From Leptolyngbya sp. NIES-3755 (GTDB lineage Bacteria; Cyanobacteriota; Cyanobacteriia; Leptolyngbyales; Leptolyngbyaceae), in contig AP017308.1 in NCBI GenBank assembly GCA_001548435.1, positions 1,745,030 to 1,809,029 on the forward strand: DNA of 64,000 nt, read 5' to 3'. A program made the position numbers and the translations under genes. The notes under the pieces are model-generated. The model was not told the DNA's origin. It searched no databases and saw only the letters and a list, made by a program, of their open reading frames with translations. Within the stretch, counting starts at the first letter, position 1; each line of letters begins with the position of its first letter. Of this stretch, positions 26,531-34,686 are shown one piece after another.

Positions 26531-27943
26531 ATGACCTCAGTTATAACGTCCGAAATTTCTTTATATGAATTGGTGGCGGGTTCGTCTTCATCCGCCTTGG
26601 CAATGCACGTTAGCCCTGTAACGTTCAAAGCGATGATGAGTAGTTTGATTGATTTATTGATTGATCAGAGTGAGCCTGCCTCGGTCTGGGTAAAATTACC
26701 GAAAGGAGAGGCATGGCAAACTGAGTTCGATCGCTATCTTGATCAGATGCCGCCCCAACAGCAAGTGTTCTGGTTCAAAAATCAGCGAGATGAAGTTCCA
26801 GAAGGGACTGAATTGGAATCTTTGTATTCGCCAAGTTCGATCGTATTGCCGATCGAGAGTGCGCTAAGAAGAGAATATTTTTTCCTAGTTTGGTCAAAAC
26901 AGTTTTGTGGTCTGCTCGTGGGACATCGAGCGAAACTTGCGGCACGTGAAATCGATTCGCTGTCCTCGATCGAGGAAGAAGCACCTGAGAAGAAGCAAGC
27001 ATTATTGGCATATCTGGTGCTTGACCCAGAAATTGTACGGACTGCGATCGCGCAACTGCAACCGATGGCTTCAAAATCAGAAGTGCTCCCTGAATTTGAT
27101 ACGTTTAATCCAGCTTTAGCCAATCAAATCTTAACCAAACATATCCAACGCCAGGAAGATCTCTGGCAACGGGCAACAACCCATCGTCGTCAAGCTGAAA
27201 TGGCGAATTTGCTTCAACTTCAAAATGAGGAATTACTCAGTTCGATTCGCTTAAAAGATGAGTTTTTGCACAACGTCGGGCAAGAATTAAGAACGCCGCT
27301 GACGAATATGAAAACAGCGTTGACATTGCTGAATTCTCCGAGTTTAAAGCCGACCCAGAAGCAGCGGTATATGGAATTGCTGGTGCGGGAATGCGATCGA
27401 CAAAGTTCGCTGATTACAAGCCTGCTGGATCTAGTCAGTTTAGATCAAATGGCAGAACAAACAACGGTTCAGGCGATTAGCTTAATGGATGTTGTACCGG
27501 GCGTAGTCAGTACTTATCAGCCATTAGCTGAAGAGAAAGGGGTGCGATTAGCATATACGATTCCGGAGAATCTACCTGCAATCTCGTGTTTGCCGACTTG
27601 GTTAAAACAGATTGTGATTAATCTGCTGCATAACGGAATCAAATTCACGCCGCGTGGTGGACAAGTTTGGGTCAGAGCGAAACAGCAAGGAGATTATGTC
27701 CAGCTTGAGTTTCGGGATACTGGAATTGGCATTGCCCAGAATGATATTCCGAAAATCTTCGATCGCTTTTATCGAATTCGGCAATCGACCGATGAAGATA
27801 TGAGTGGTGCGGGATTGGGATTAACGATCGTGCAGAAGTTGTTGCTGCACTGTGGTGGCTCAATCACGGTGAAGAGCCGAATTGGAGAGGGATCGGTGTT
27901 TAATGTGCTGTTGCCGCTTTTTCGGGGACAGGAAGAGAGCTAA
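26531..27943 (+). CDS. Histidine-kinase-like sensor with Gln in place of the phospho-acceptor His
   Basis: A 470-residue cytoplasmic protein. Residues about 1-170 form a sensory region resembling the cyanobacterial DICT domain (SLYELVAGSSSSALAMHVSP; SPSSIVLPIESALRREYFF). A coiled linker leads to a HisKA-like dimerisation domain (KDEFLHNVGQELRTPLTNM) and an HATPase_c domain with intact N (NLLHNGIKFTP), G1 (DTGIGI), F (IFDRFYR) and G2 (GAGLGL) boxes. The H-box normally reads SHELRTP; here the codon at 27281 is CAA, giving Q251. Canonical autophosphorylation therefore looks impossible, although ATP binding seems intact. Similar cyanobacterial proteins with GQELRTP exist to my recollection. No response regulator is adjacent. 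Confidence 0.88.
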   Translation: MTSVITSEISLYELVAGSSSSALAMHVSPVTFKAMMSSLIDLLIDQSEPASVWVKLPKGEAWQTEFDRYLDQMPPQQQVFWFKNQRDEVPEGTELESLYSPSSIVLPIESALRREYFFLVWSKQFCGLLVGHRAKLAAREIDSLSSIEEEAPEKKQALLAYLVLDPEIVRTAIAQLQPMASKSEVLPEFDTFNPALANQILTKHIQRQEDLWQRATTHRRQAEMANLLQLQNEELLSSIRLKDEFLHNVGQELRTPLTNMKTALTLLNSPSLKPTQKQRYMELLVRECDRQSSLITSLLDLVSLDQMAEQTTVQAISLMDVVPGVVSTYQPLAEEKGVRLAYTIPENLPAISCLPTWLKQIVINLLHNGIKFTPRGGQVWVRAKQQGDYVQLEFRDTGIGIAQNDIPKIFDRFYRIRQSTDEDMSGAGLGLTIVQKLLLHCGGSITVKSRIGEGSVFNVLLPLFRGQEES

Positions 27944-28065
27944 AGCCTGGTAGAGGCGCGTTGCCTGGGCAAATTCTATTCGGTAGGGATTTGGCATTCA
28001 CACCCATAGTCTATAGCTTAGAGAACAAAGTTCTGAGTTGTCTTGCCAAAGCGGAAGACGTTTCA

Positions 28066-28084
28066 TTCTCTGTGTATAAAAGAG
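28066..28084 (+). promoter_or_regulatory. Promoter-like block shared by both TIR genes
   Basis: TTCTCTGTGTATAAAAGAG carries a TATAAA -10-like box at 28075-28080, about 30 bp before the ATG at 28109. A nearly identical block, ATTCTGTGAGTATAAAAGA, precedes the second TIR gene at 32735. No good -35 is present in either, which suggests activator dependence. Function is inferred from conservation between the paralogues. Confidence 0.5.
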
Positions 28085-28108
28085 ACAACCCTCGTCGATC
28101 GCTGATCC

Positions 28109-30859
28109 ATGCTGAAGGACTCGAAATCCCTGCCAACAATCTTTATTTGCTATGCCCGCAAGAACAATGAAGATCCAGACTTCAAACAACGCTGGTTAGA
28201 TAAGCTACTGGAACATTTGAAGCCGCTGGAATATCAGAATGAAGCGATCGTTTGGTGTGATCATCGACTCGAAACCGGGGAGTTCTGGGACAGCGAGATT
28301 CGATCGAAACTCCAAGCGGCAAAAGTGGCGATCGCGCTTCTAAGTCCGGCGTTTTTTGCCTCGCGTTACATCCGGTTTGAAGAAATGCCGCTGATTTTGC
28401 AGCAAGTCGATCAGGGGAAGACGACGCTGCTCCCGATTTTACTGAGTGCGTGTGATGTCGAAGGATCAACGTTTCGATATGACAATGCGGAAATGGGGGA
28501 AAGAGCGCGATCTCTTTCTGAGTTTCAGGCATCAAATGGCATAACTCAACCGCTGATGGGATTACCAGAGTATGAACAGGATCAAATTTTGCTGCGGGTG
28601 GCAGAACGAGCGCGGGAACTTGTCACCGGGAAAAACCGCAAGCGATCGACCATTGGAAGCTTGGGAACAGAAGCCCCGATTCAACGGATGCCGCGAGGGA
28701 CGGAGACGTTTGTGGGGCGGGAGGACGTGCTGACGGAATTGCACAACCGACTTCAGACCGAAGATGCGATCGCGATTTGTGCGGTGTCAGGGATGGGAGG
28801 CATTGGCAAGACCGAATTAGCGTTGCAATATGTTTTGAGACATCAGCGATCGACGCAGTATCCGGGGAAGGCGTGTTGGATCGATGCGCGTCAGATTGTG
28901 GGATCGCAGATTGTGGAGTTTGCGCGAGTTGAGTTTGGCATTGTGCCGCCGGAATTGCCGGATTTGAAACGGGTGGTCGAGAAGTGTTGGGAGCAATTTC
29001 CAGCCAAACCGACGCTGATTGTGTTTGATGATGTGCAGGCGTATTCGGAGATTAAAGACTTTCTGCCGCCGAAAGAGTCGCGGTTTAAGGTGTTGCTGAC
29101 GACACGGGCACAGATGCCATCCGAGATGAATCCGTTGCGGATTGAGGTGCTGACGGAGACAGCGGCGTTTGAGTTGTTGCGGCGATTGGTGGCGGATGGG
29201 CGGATTGATCAGGAGTTGGAGACGGTAAAGCGGGTTTGTCAGTGGTTGGGGTATTTGCCGCTGGGGTTGGAACTGGTGGGGCGGTATTTGGCGCGGAAAC
29301 TGGATACGACGGTGGCGGAGTTGGAGGAGCGGTTGCGGGATAAACGGTTGGCAGCGAAGCCGTTGACGGATACCAAGGGGGAAATTACAGCATCGCAGGG
29401 AGTGGCAGCGGCTTTTGAGTTAAGTTGGCGGGAATTGGAGGAGCCAGCACAGGAAGTGGCGAAGTTGTTGAGTGGGTTTGCGGTTGCACTGATTCGGTGG
29501 GAGTGGGTGGAGGCGTGTTGGAAGGAAGAGGAAGAGAGAGAATTAGAGGATTTGCGGGATGAGGCGTTGTTGGGGTCGCATTTGCTGACGCGAGTTGAGC
29601 GGGGCGTTTACCAGTTGCATCCGTTGCTACGTGAGTTTTTTGTGAGCAAGATGACGCGAGAGGAGCGGGAGCAGATAAAGACGGTGGTGGCGATGGTAAT
29701 GATCGAGATTGCGAGGAAAATTCCGCAAACCCCAACGCTAGCCATGATTAATGCGGTTACTGTAGCAATTCCCCATCTACAACTGGTGGCAAAAAACTTG
29801 ATGGAATTGGAAAGTCGCCGAGAATGCAGTATTTCAGAAGATGAGGATCTGATTTGGGTATTTGTTGGAGTGAGCCGATTTTATGAGGGACAGGGACTAT
29901 ATGCTGATGCAGAGCCTTGGTTTGTGGCAAGTTTGAAAGTTTCGCGATCGCTCTTTGGTGGGCAGCATCCGAATGTCGCAAACAGCCTGAACAATCTCGC
30001 ACTACTCTATGAGTCACAAGGACGATACGAACAAGCTGAGCGTCTATTCCTTCAAGCCCTCGAACTCAGGCAAGCACTCTTCGGTGAACAGCATCCTGAT
30101 ATCGCAAACAGCCTGAACAACCTTGCACTACTCTATGAGTCACAAGGACAATTCGATCAAGCCGAACAACTTTGCCTCCAAGCTCTCGAACTCTACCGCT
30201 CTCTACTCGGTGAGCAGCATCCCAGCGTCGCTACTACCCTCAACAATCTAGCAGCACTTTATCAGTTACAAGGACGATTCGACCAAGCCGAACCTCTCCT
30301 CCTCCAAGCCCTCGAAATCAGGCAAGCACTCCTCGGTGAACAGCATCTCGATGTCGCAATCAGTCTCAACAATCTGGCATTACTCTACAAGTCACAAGGA
30401 CGATTCAACCAAGCTGAACGACTCTACCTTCAAGCCTATGAACTCACACGATCTCTTCTCAGTGAGCAGCATCCGTATGTCGCATCCAGCTTCAACAATC
30501 TAGCAGCACTTTATCAGTTACAAGGACGATTCGACCAAGCTGAACAGTTCTACCTTCAAGCTTTACAGATTGACCAACAAGCTCTAGGGCAAGAACACCC
30601 TGGGTTTGCAATTGACCTTCATAATCTTGCAGGGCTCTACAGCACAGTAGAGCGCTATGCAGAAGCCGAGCCATTGTATCTGCAAGCCCTCACCATCTTT
30701 TTCAATCGACTGGGAGAAGCCCATCCTAGCGCTCAAATGGCTTGGCGAGGATTTATCGAGTTATTGGTTCAAGTGCTGCAAAGCGATCGCACTTCTGAAC
30801 TCTCCGATCACCCACTCACACGATCGATGCTCCAACAATTGCAAAGCGCATCCGAGTAA
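28109..30859 (+). CDS. TIR / NB-ARC / TPR (bacterial NLR-like) STAND protein
   Basis: A 916-residue protein. Residues 9-165 are a TIR domain (IFICYARKNNED; ALLSPAFFASRYIRFEEMP), with Glu91/Glu92 at the position of the NADase Glu. Residues about 195-500 are an NB-ARC STAND NTPase with P-loop SGMGGIGKTE (227-236), Walker B TLIVFDDVQ, LLTTRAQ and LGYLPLGLELVG. A helical linker leads to seven 42-residue TPR_12-type repeats (about 605-870, consensus SLNNLALLY..QGR...AE.L.LQALE). This layout matches TIR-STAND proteins proposed or shown to sense phage and deplete NAD+; defence is inferred here. A truncated paralogue lies at 32735. Small accessory genes follow. Confidence 0.88.
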   Translation: MLKDSKSLPTIFICYARKNNEDPDFKQRWLDKLLEHLKPLEYQNEAIVWCDHRLETGEFWDSEIRSKLQAAKVAIALLSPAFFASRYIRFEEMPLILQQVDQGKTTLLPILLSACDVEGSTFRYDNAEMGERARSLSEFQASNGITQPLMGLPEYEQDQILLRVAERARELVTGKNRKRSTIGSLGTEAPIQRMPRGTETFVGREDVLTELHNRLQTEDAIAICAVSGMGGIGKTELALQYVLRHQRSTQYPGKACWIDARQIVGSQIVEFARVEFGIVPPELPDLKRVVEKCWEQFPAKPTLIVFDDVQAYSEIKDFLPPKESRFKVLLTTRAQMPSEMNPLRIEVLTETAAFELLRRLVADGRIDQELETVKRVCQWLGYLPLGLELVGRYLARKLDTTVAELEERLRDKRLAAKPLTDTKGEITASQGVAAAFELSWRELEEPAQEVAKLLSGFAVALIRWEWVEACWKEEEERELEDLRDEALLGSHLLTRVERGVYQLHPLLREFFVSKMTREEREQIKTVVAMVMIEIARKIPQTPTLAMINAVTVAIPHLQLVAKNLMELESRRECSISEDEDLIWVFVGVSRFYEGQGLYADAEPWFVASLKVSRSLFGGQHPNVANSLNNLALLYESQGRYEQAERLFLQALELRQALFGEQHPDIANSLNNLALLYESQGQFDQAEQLCLQALELYRSLLGEQHPSVATTLNNLAALYQLQGRFDQAEPLLLQALEIRQALLGEQHLDVAISLNNLALLYKSQGRFNQAERLYLQAYELTRSLLSEQHPYVASSFNNLAALYQLQGRFDQAEQFYLQALQIDQQALGQEHPGFAIDLHNLAGLYSTVERYAEAEPLYLQALTIFFNRLGEAHPSAQMAWRGFIELLVQVLQSDRTSELSDHPLTRSMLQQLQSASE
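29969..30724 (+). repeat. Six tandem 126-bp TPR-coding repeats
   Basis: Six in-register 126-bp units encode 42-residue TPRs; segments such as CTTTATCAGTTACAAGGACG recur with little change between units (near 30258 and 30509). The similarity at DNA level suggests recent duplication or recombination among units, a common way for recognition modules to vary. Confidence 0.8.
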
Positions 30860-30972
30860 AGCGGAGTCGAGTTGCTTCACTGAGCGATCGACAATTTGAA
30901 ATCTGCAATTACAAATTCCGCCAGTATGATCAATCTACATCCATCTAAATCATTCATCTACGATCAATACTT

Positions 30973-31239
30973 ATGACAAATTCACTCATCCCTGCTCTGC
31001 GAACCCTTCCAAACACACTGCCGATCGATGGAGCCGTTCGCCTAGAACTCGAAGAAGGCGTTCCTATCTTCAAAGCCTCTGAACTTGTTCAAACCCGCAT
31101 CGAAACCTTACTGACCAAACAACAAACCAGTGAACTCACTCCAGCAGAAATTCAGGAGCTTGACAGTTACGAAGAGATGGATGATTATTTGAGCTTTGTC
31201 AATCGCACCCTTCGCAATCTTTATCTCACTCAAAGCTAG
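30973..31239 (+). CDS. Small protein paired with an HNH nuclease
   Basis: An 88-residue acidic protein (GAVRLELEEGVPIFKASELVQTR, SELTPAEIQELDSYEEMDDYLSF) with no transmembrane segment. It lies 15 bp before the HNH gene in the same direction, and the two probably form one transcription unit. The short acidic partner plus nuclease layout resembles a toxin-antitoxin or immunity pair, but I know no characterised homologue, so this is a contextual guess. Located 113 bp after the TIR-STAND gene. Confidence 0.65.
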   Translation: MTNSLIPALRTLPNTLPIDGAVRLELEEGVPIFKASELVQTRIETLLTKQQTSELTPAEIQELDSYEEMDDYLSFVNRTLRNLYLTQS

Positions 31240-31254
31240 AATCGTTCGATCTTA

Positions 31255-31722
31255 ATGTCATCCCGCAACAAACTATCCCCCGAACTCCAGCGACAGATTC
31301 GAGAACGTGCTGAATATCTTTGCGAATACTGCCATGCCTCTGAGAAATGGCAATACGTTCAATTCACGATCGACCACATCATTCCCATCAGCCAGGGCGG
31401 AACTGATGCACTCGATAATCTCGCTCTCGCTTGCTTTCACTGCAATCGCAAAAAAACTGACAAAACCACCTCGATCAATGCCCAATCCAAAACAAACATT
31501 TCCTTATTTAACCCCCGTCGCGATTACTGGAATGATCATTTCATTTGGTCTGCCGATGGACTCAGAATCATTGGCTTAACTGAGATCGCGACGGTCACGA
31601 TTTCTGCATTGGTTCTCAATCGAGAACGAGTCATCAATATTCGCGCTGCTGATTCTGCGATCGGAAGACATCCACCCAAAGGAGATGCCATTCAATCTCC
31701 AAGCGATCGCGCTTCAAATTAA
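31255..31722 (+). CDS. HNH endonuclease
   Basis: A 155-residue nuclease of the compact zinc-binding HNH type. CEYC near residue 23 and CFHC near residue 60 supply the zinc ligands; FTIDHIIPISQGGTDALDNLALAC is the catalytic betabetaalpha motif with the general-base His in DHI. The C-terminal tail (FIWSADGLRIIGLTEIA) matches common cyanobacterial HNH proteins of unassigned role. It is coupled with the 88-residue gene upstream, and sits inside the TIR island. DNA target unknown. Confidence 0.85.
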   Translation: MSSRNKLSPELQRQIRERAEYLCEYCHASEKWQYVQFTIDHIIPISQGGTDALDNLALACFHCNRKKTDKTTSINAQSKTNISLFNPRRDYWNDHFIWSADGLRIIGLTEIATVTISALVLNRERVINIRAADSAIGRHPPKGDAIQSPSDRASN

Positions 31723-31787
31723 AGCGATCGCTGTTCTCAATGAAGCGTTTGGATGAATCCCTTAGAATCATGCTCGATTGCAAGAAA

Positions 31788-31814
31788 ATTAAACCAGTCA
31801 GGGGGCGAGACTGG
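31788..31814 (-). terminator. Terminator of the 156-residue unknown gene
   Basis: CCAGTC (31794-31799) pairs with GACTGG (31809-31814) around a nine-base loop. Read on the minus strand it is followed by TTTAATTTTC. It lies 10 bp beyond the stop of the minus-strand gene at 31824. Confidence 0.6.
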
Positions 31815-31823
31815 CTCAGTGTG

Positions 31824-32294
31824 CTAAACCGAGGCGGGTTGAGCTTTGTCTCTTTTCTGTCTGCGGGCGAAGCGTTGACCTAATTCCTCGATCGCGGGTG
31901 CGAGTCCTGCCTCATCTCCACTCGCTTTAGCATAGTTATAGACTTTGAGTGCTGCGGTGTAAGCTTCACTGCCGACAATTTTATAGGTATCGTCAAGCAT
32001 TCCTTCGAGTTGGGCGAAGGCAGCCACGATTGGATACAGGGTTTCAAACAGTTCGACATCCAGACGCATTTCCTCAAGGTTAAACGTTCCCGGCAGAATC
32101 TCAGGATTTTGTTTAGCAACTTCAAGTGCTTTGGTGACAAAGGCTTGAGAACGATCACCCATTTTCGGTAGAGCCTTGCGCTGCTCTTGGGTCATGCTAG
32201 TGAGAAATGGCAGTTTTGCTTTGATCAACTCAAGCGCATCAAAGACTGCGGCTCGATCTGTGTAACTGAGTTTTGCACTAATTTTGGTGGACAT
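31824..32294 (-). CDS. Conserved soluble protein of unknown function
   Basis: A 156-residue helical protein from ATG 32294 (an open extension to 32405 lacks protein-like character). Notable stretches are ALELIKAKLPFLTSMTQEQRKALPKMGDRS and LEGMLDDTYKIVGSEAYTAALKVYNYAK. I recall similar uncharacterised proteins across several bacterial phyla, but no function. It is oriented against the HNH gene and divergent from the 21-bp repeat array and truncated TIR gene, so the array may separate or control both. Confidence 0.7.
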   Translation of the reverse strand: MSTKISAKLSYTDRAAVFDALELIKAKLPFLTSMTQEQRKALPKMGDRSQAFVTKALEVAKQNPEILPGTFNLEEMRLDVELFETLYPIVAAFAQLEGMLDDTYKIVGSEAYTAALKVYNYAKASGDEAGLAPAIEELGQRFARRQKRDKAQPASV

Positions 32295-32376
32295 TCTACA
32301 CGTTCCTATCAACGAAAGTAGGTTTATCGTGCCCAATCGATGCAAATTAGTCGCGGAGGAATGAAATTTGAACAAT

Positions 32377-32691
32377 CTTCTATCGCACAGAGCGATCGTT
32401 CTCAAATTTAGATGGACTGTCCTATCAGAAGGTGAGATTGTTCTATTGCAAAGTAGGAAAGTTGTATCGAAAAGATGGAATCTTCTATGTCAGAAATAAA
32501 ACGTTCTGTGCTCAGATTAGAAGTCTTCATGCAAAAGTGAAAACGTTCTCGATTGGGAATAGAACGATCTCTTTACCGCATAAATTGTTTATGTGTTCGG
32601 ATGGAATCATCTCACTCTAGAATACAACGATCGTAGATTCGATCGAATTCTTCCTTTCCGATGTGAGAAGGTCGTAGCTTTGCGAAAATCG
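32377..32691. repeat. Array of about fifteen degenerate 21-bp units
   Basis: Units start at 32377 and every 21 bp to 32671. Position 3 is T in 13 of 15 units and position 19 is A in 14 of 15. The consensus begins GTTCT and ends with GAA plus C or T, so unit ends and starts form small palindromes (AAC|GTTC at 32500, 32542; GAAC|GATC at 32562). The middle 12 positions are variable. The period equals two helical turns, and the array runs into the promoter block of the second TIR gene. It encodes no convincing protein. I know of no described repeat of this kind. Confidence 0.7.
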
Positions 32692-32695
32692 TTGA

Positions 32696-32714
32696 ATTCT
32701 GTGAGTATAAAAGA
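32696..32714 (+). promoter_or_regulatory. Promoter-like block of the truncated TIR gene
   Basis: ATTCTGTGAGTATAAAAGA contains TATAAA at 32706-32711, 24 bp before the ATG at 32735, and is nearly the same as the block before the first TIR gene. It adjoins the last unit of the 21-bp array. Confidence 0.5.
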
Positions 32715-32734
32715 AGTAGCCCCTGATCGAACCT

Positions 32735-33565
32735 TTGCCGATGACAGACGAAACGCAGCCCGATCAATCTCCTCCTTTGATCTTCATTTGCTATGCCCAT
32801 AAGGACAATGAGGACTCCGAGTTTAAGCAACGCTGTCTCGATCGACTTCTACAACATCTTGCCCCATTAGAATTTGATGAAGAGGCAATCATTTGGTGCG
32901 ATCGAGAACTCCAAATCGGAAACGAGTGGAATCCGGAGATTCTGAAGGCGCTGAACTCTGCAAAAGTTGCGATCGCGCTCCTGAGTCCAGCGTTTTTTGC
33001 TTCGTCTTACATTCGTACCAAAGAAATGCCGATGATTTTGGAGCAGGTAGACAAGGGACAAACCACTTTACTGCCGATTATGCTCAGTCCTTGTCTGGTT
33101 GCCGAATCCAAGTTTCGATATCGCGACCAACATGGAGAAGAACAGAAGCGATCGCTGAATGATTTCCAGGCATCGAATGACATGAAGCGACCCTTAAAGG
33201 GAGTGCCAGAACATGAACAGGATGCAATTTTGCTCCGGGTGACGCAACGAGCGCGGGAGATTGTCACCGGAAAAAAGCCTAATGTTCCCATCGGTGGGGA
33301 ACTGAGAAAAGATACACCGAATAACTTACCGCGATCGGCAACGGATACTTTTGTCGGGAGAGCGGAGGCACTGATCGAGATTCACGATCGATTGCAAGCG
33401 GGTCAATCGGTGGCGATTTGTGCGGTGTCGGGGATGGGCGGCATTGGCAAGACGGAATTGGCGCTGCAATATGCGATCAGAAAACAGGCTGAAATCGCCT
33501 TACAAAGCTCATCCATGATGGGGACCGAATCCTTTGTCGCTGAACTCCACCAACTCGCAGTCTAG
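32735..33565 (+). pseudogene. Truncated TIR / NB-ARC gene, paralogue of the full TIR-STAND gene
   Basis: 276 residues. The TIR domain (IFICYAHKDNED; ALLSPAFFASSYIRTKEMP with Glu95) and linker align throughout with the protein at 28109, up to the P-loop SGMGGIGKTELALQYAIRKQ. After that the similarity stops and about 25 unrelated residues precede a stop. Walker B, the rest of NB-ARC and any repeat domain are missing. A deletion joining it to the flanking Uma2 locus is the likely cause. The TIR domain itself is complete, so a short TIR protein could still be made; pseudogene versus functional short form is undecided. Confidence 0.75.
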
Positions 33566-33588
33566 AAGATCTCAATCGGTGAAATGAG

Positions 33589-34026
33589 TCAATTCGCCTG
33601 ATCAAACTGCACTCTATCGTAAATATCCGCGATCGCTAATTTCACATCCACCGATCGCAGTTGAATCTCCACATCTTGATCATCAAATTGATCGACCTGC
33701 CAGTGTTTCGGTTGGGTTTTGTAGAAATGATCGATCGCAGTCTTGTAATTCTTGTAAAACTTTGGTTCACCAGCAATTACCATCAAATTCGGATACCGAA
33801 ATTTTTGAAAGGTTGGAATCCAAACCTTGATATCGATCGCGAAAATTTCGTAATTCTGAGCTTTCAATGCCAAACTCAAAAGACAAAGAAAATTCCCACA
33901 AATGCGATTATGGTCTAAAGTCCCACCTGACTTGGGCGTAATGATTCCTGCATCATAATCGCTTCTAAATTTTGCGCCTGCTTCCAAATCCAAATATTCT
34001 TCAGGCGTAAACAGCTTCAACGACAT
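33589..34026 (-). pseudogene. Uma2-family nuclease lacking its catalytic middle
   Basis: 145 residues against a usual length near 190. The N-terminal part (FTPEEYLDLEAGAKFRSDYDAG, FRYPNLMVIAGEPKF) and C-terminal part (HWQVDQFDDQDVEIQLRSVDVKLAIADIYDRV) fit Uma2 (DUF820) proteins. Missing is the middle block, normally LLIVEVLSPST...YDRGEKF..YR, which carries the PD-(D/E)XK acidic residues and Lys. The frame is preserved. Activity is therefore unlikely. Uma2 genes are very numerous and often decayed in cyanobacteria. Confidence 0.7.
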
Positions 34027-34046
34027 CAGAGAAACCCCTAAAGAGA

Positions 34047-34092
34047 ATGCCTGCTAAATCGCTCGAATCTTCTCAAGCCACCTAGCAGGCAT
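34047..34092 (-). terminator. Hairpin downstream of petD
   Basis: ATGCCTGCTA (34047-34056) is exactly complementary to TAGCAGGCAT (34083-34092), a 10-bp stem with a 26-base loop. On the minus strand it follows the petD stop by 23 bp and is succeeded by TTCTCTTTA. A 14-bp palindrome, ATCAAAATTTTGAT, overlaps the near side at 34091-34104. Probably ends or stabilises the petBD transcript. Confidence 0.6.
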
Positions 34093-34115
34093 CAAAATTT
34101 TGATTTAAATCAACC

Positions 34116-34598
34116 TTAGAACAAACCGAGGGTCAACCCTTGGCTTACCGGGAAGATTGCACCAATTCCGAGCCACATCGTGACAAAGGTTCCAAACAAG
34201 AACACTGCCATCGCCACCGGACGACGGAAGGGGTTTTGGAACTTGTTCACGTTTTCGATGAACGGAACCGCAATCAAGCCCAGGGGAACCGAACCCATCA
34301 ACACCACACCCAAGAGCTTGTTCGGCACGAGGCGGAGAATGTTGAAGACAGGGTACAGATACCACTCAGGCAGAATTTCGAGCGGGGTTGCGAACGGATT
34401 TGCAGGCTCACCATTCATTGCAGGATCGAGCACCGCCAAACCGACACAAAGTGCGATCGTACCTAAGATCACGACCGGGAAGATATAAAGCAAGTCGTTG
34501 GGCCAAGCAGGTTCACCGTAGTAATTGTGACCCATGCCTTTCGCCAACTTCGCACGCAATTGAGGATCGCTGAGATCCGGCTTCTTAACAGTTGCCAT
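34116..34598 (-). CDS. petD: Cytochrome b6f complex subunit IV
   Basis: A 160-residue thylakoid protein with three transmembrane helices, part of the plastoquinol-oxidising b6f complex. It has the diagnostic [11 protein letters not shown], the Qo-site [13 protein letters not shown] (PEWY) and [13 protein letters not shown]. The start is ATG 34598, with AGGAGA upstream; the frame open to 34634 is not part of the protein. It follows petB by 88 bp in the same direction, the standard petBD pair. Confidence 0.98.
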   Translation of the reverse strand: MATVKKPDLSDPQLRAKLAKGMGHNYYGEPAWPNDLLYIFPVVILGTIALCVGLAVLDPAMNGEPANPFATPLEILPEWYLYPVFNILRLVPNKLLGVVLMGSVPLGLIAVPFIENVNKFQNPFRRPVAMAVFLFGTFVTMWLGIGAIFPVSQGLTLGLF

Positions 34599-34686
34599 TG
34601 AACGAAATCTCTCCTTAACTCTAGAGATCAGCAAAAAAGCTTGGATTTTAGATTTATCTTACTTGAGATCTAAAATCCAAACATCC

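Noticed and set aside
27961-28170. Small protein overlapping the start of the TIR-STAND gene
   Set aside because: Overlaps the TIR coding start in another frame and the promoter block; no ribosome site.
32432-32620. Possible 62-residue protein on the plus strand within the 21-bp array
   Set aside because: It is read through the 21-bp repeats, whose period of seven codons keeps the frame open; no ribosome site or recognisable domain.
32377-32691. CRISPR-like array
   Set aside because: Units are contiguous, 21 bp, highly degenerate and without constant repeats separated by unique spacers; no cas genes nearby.
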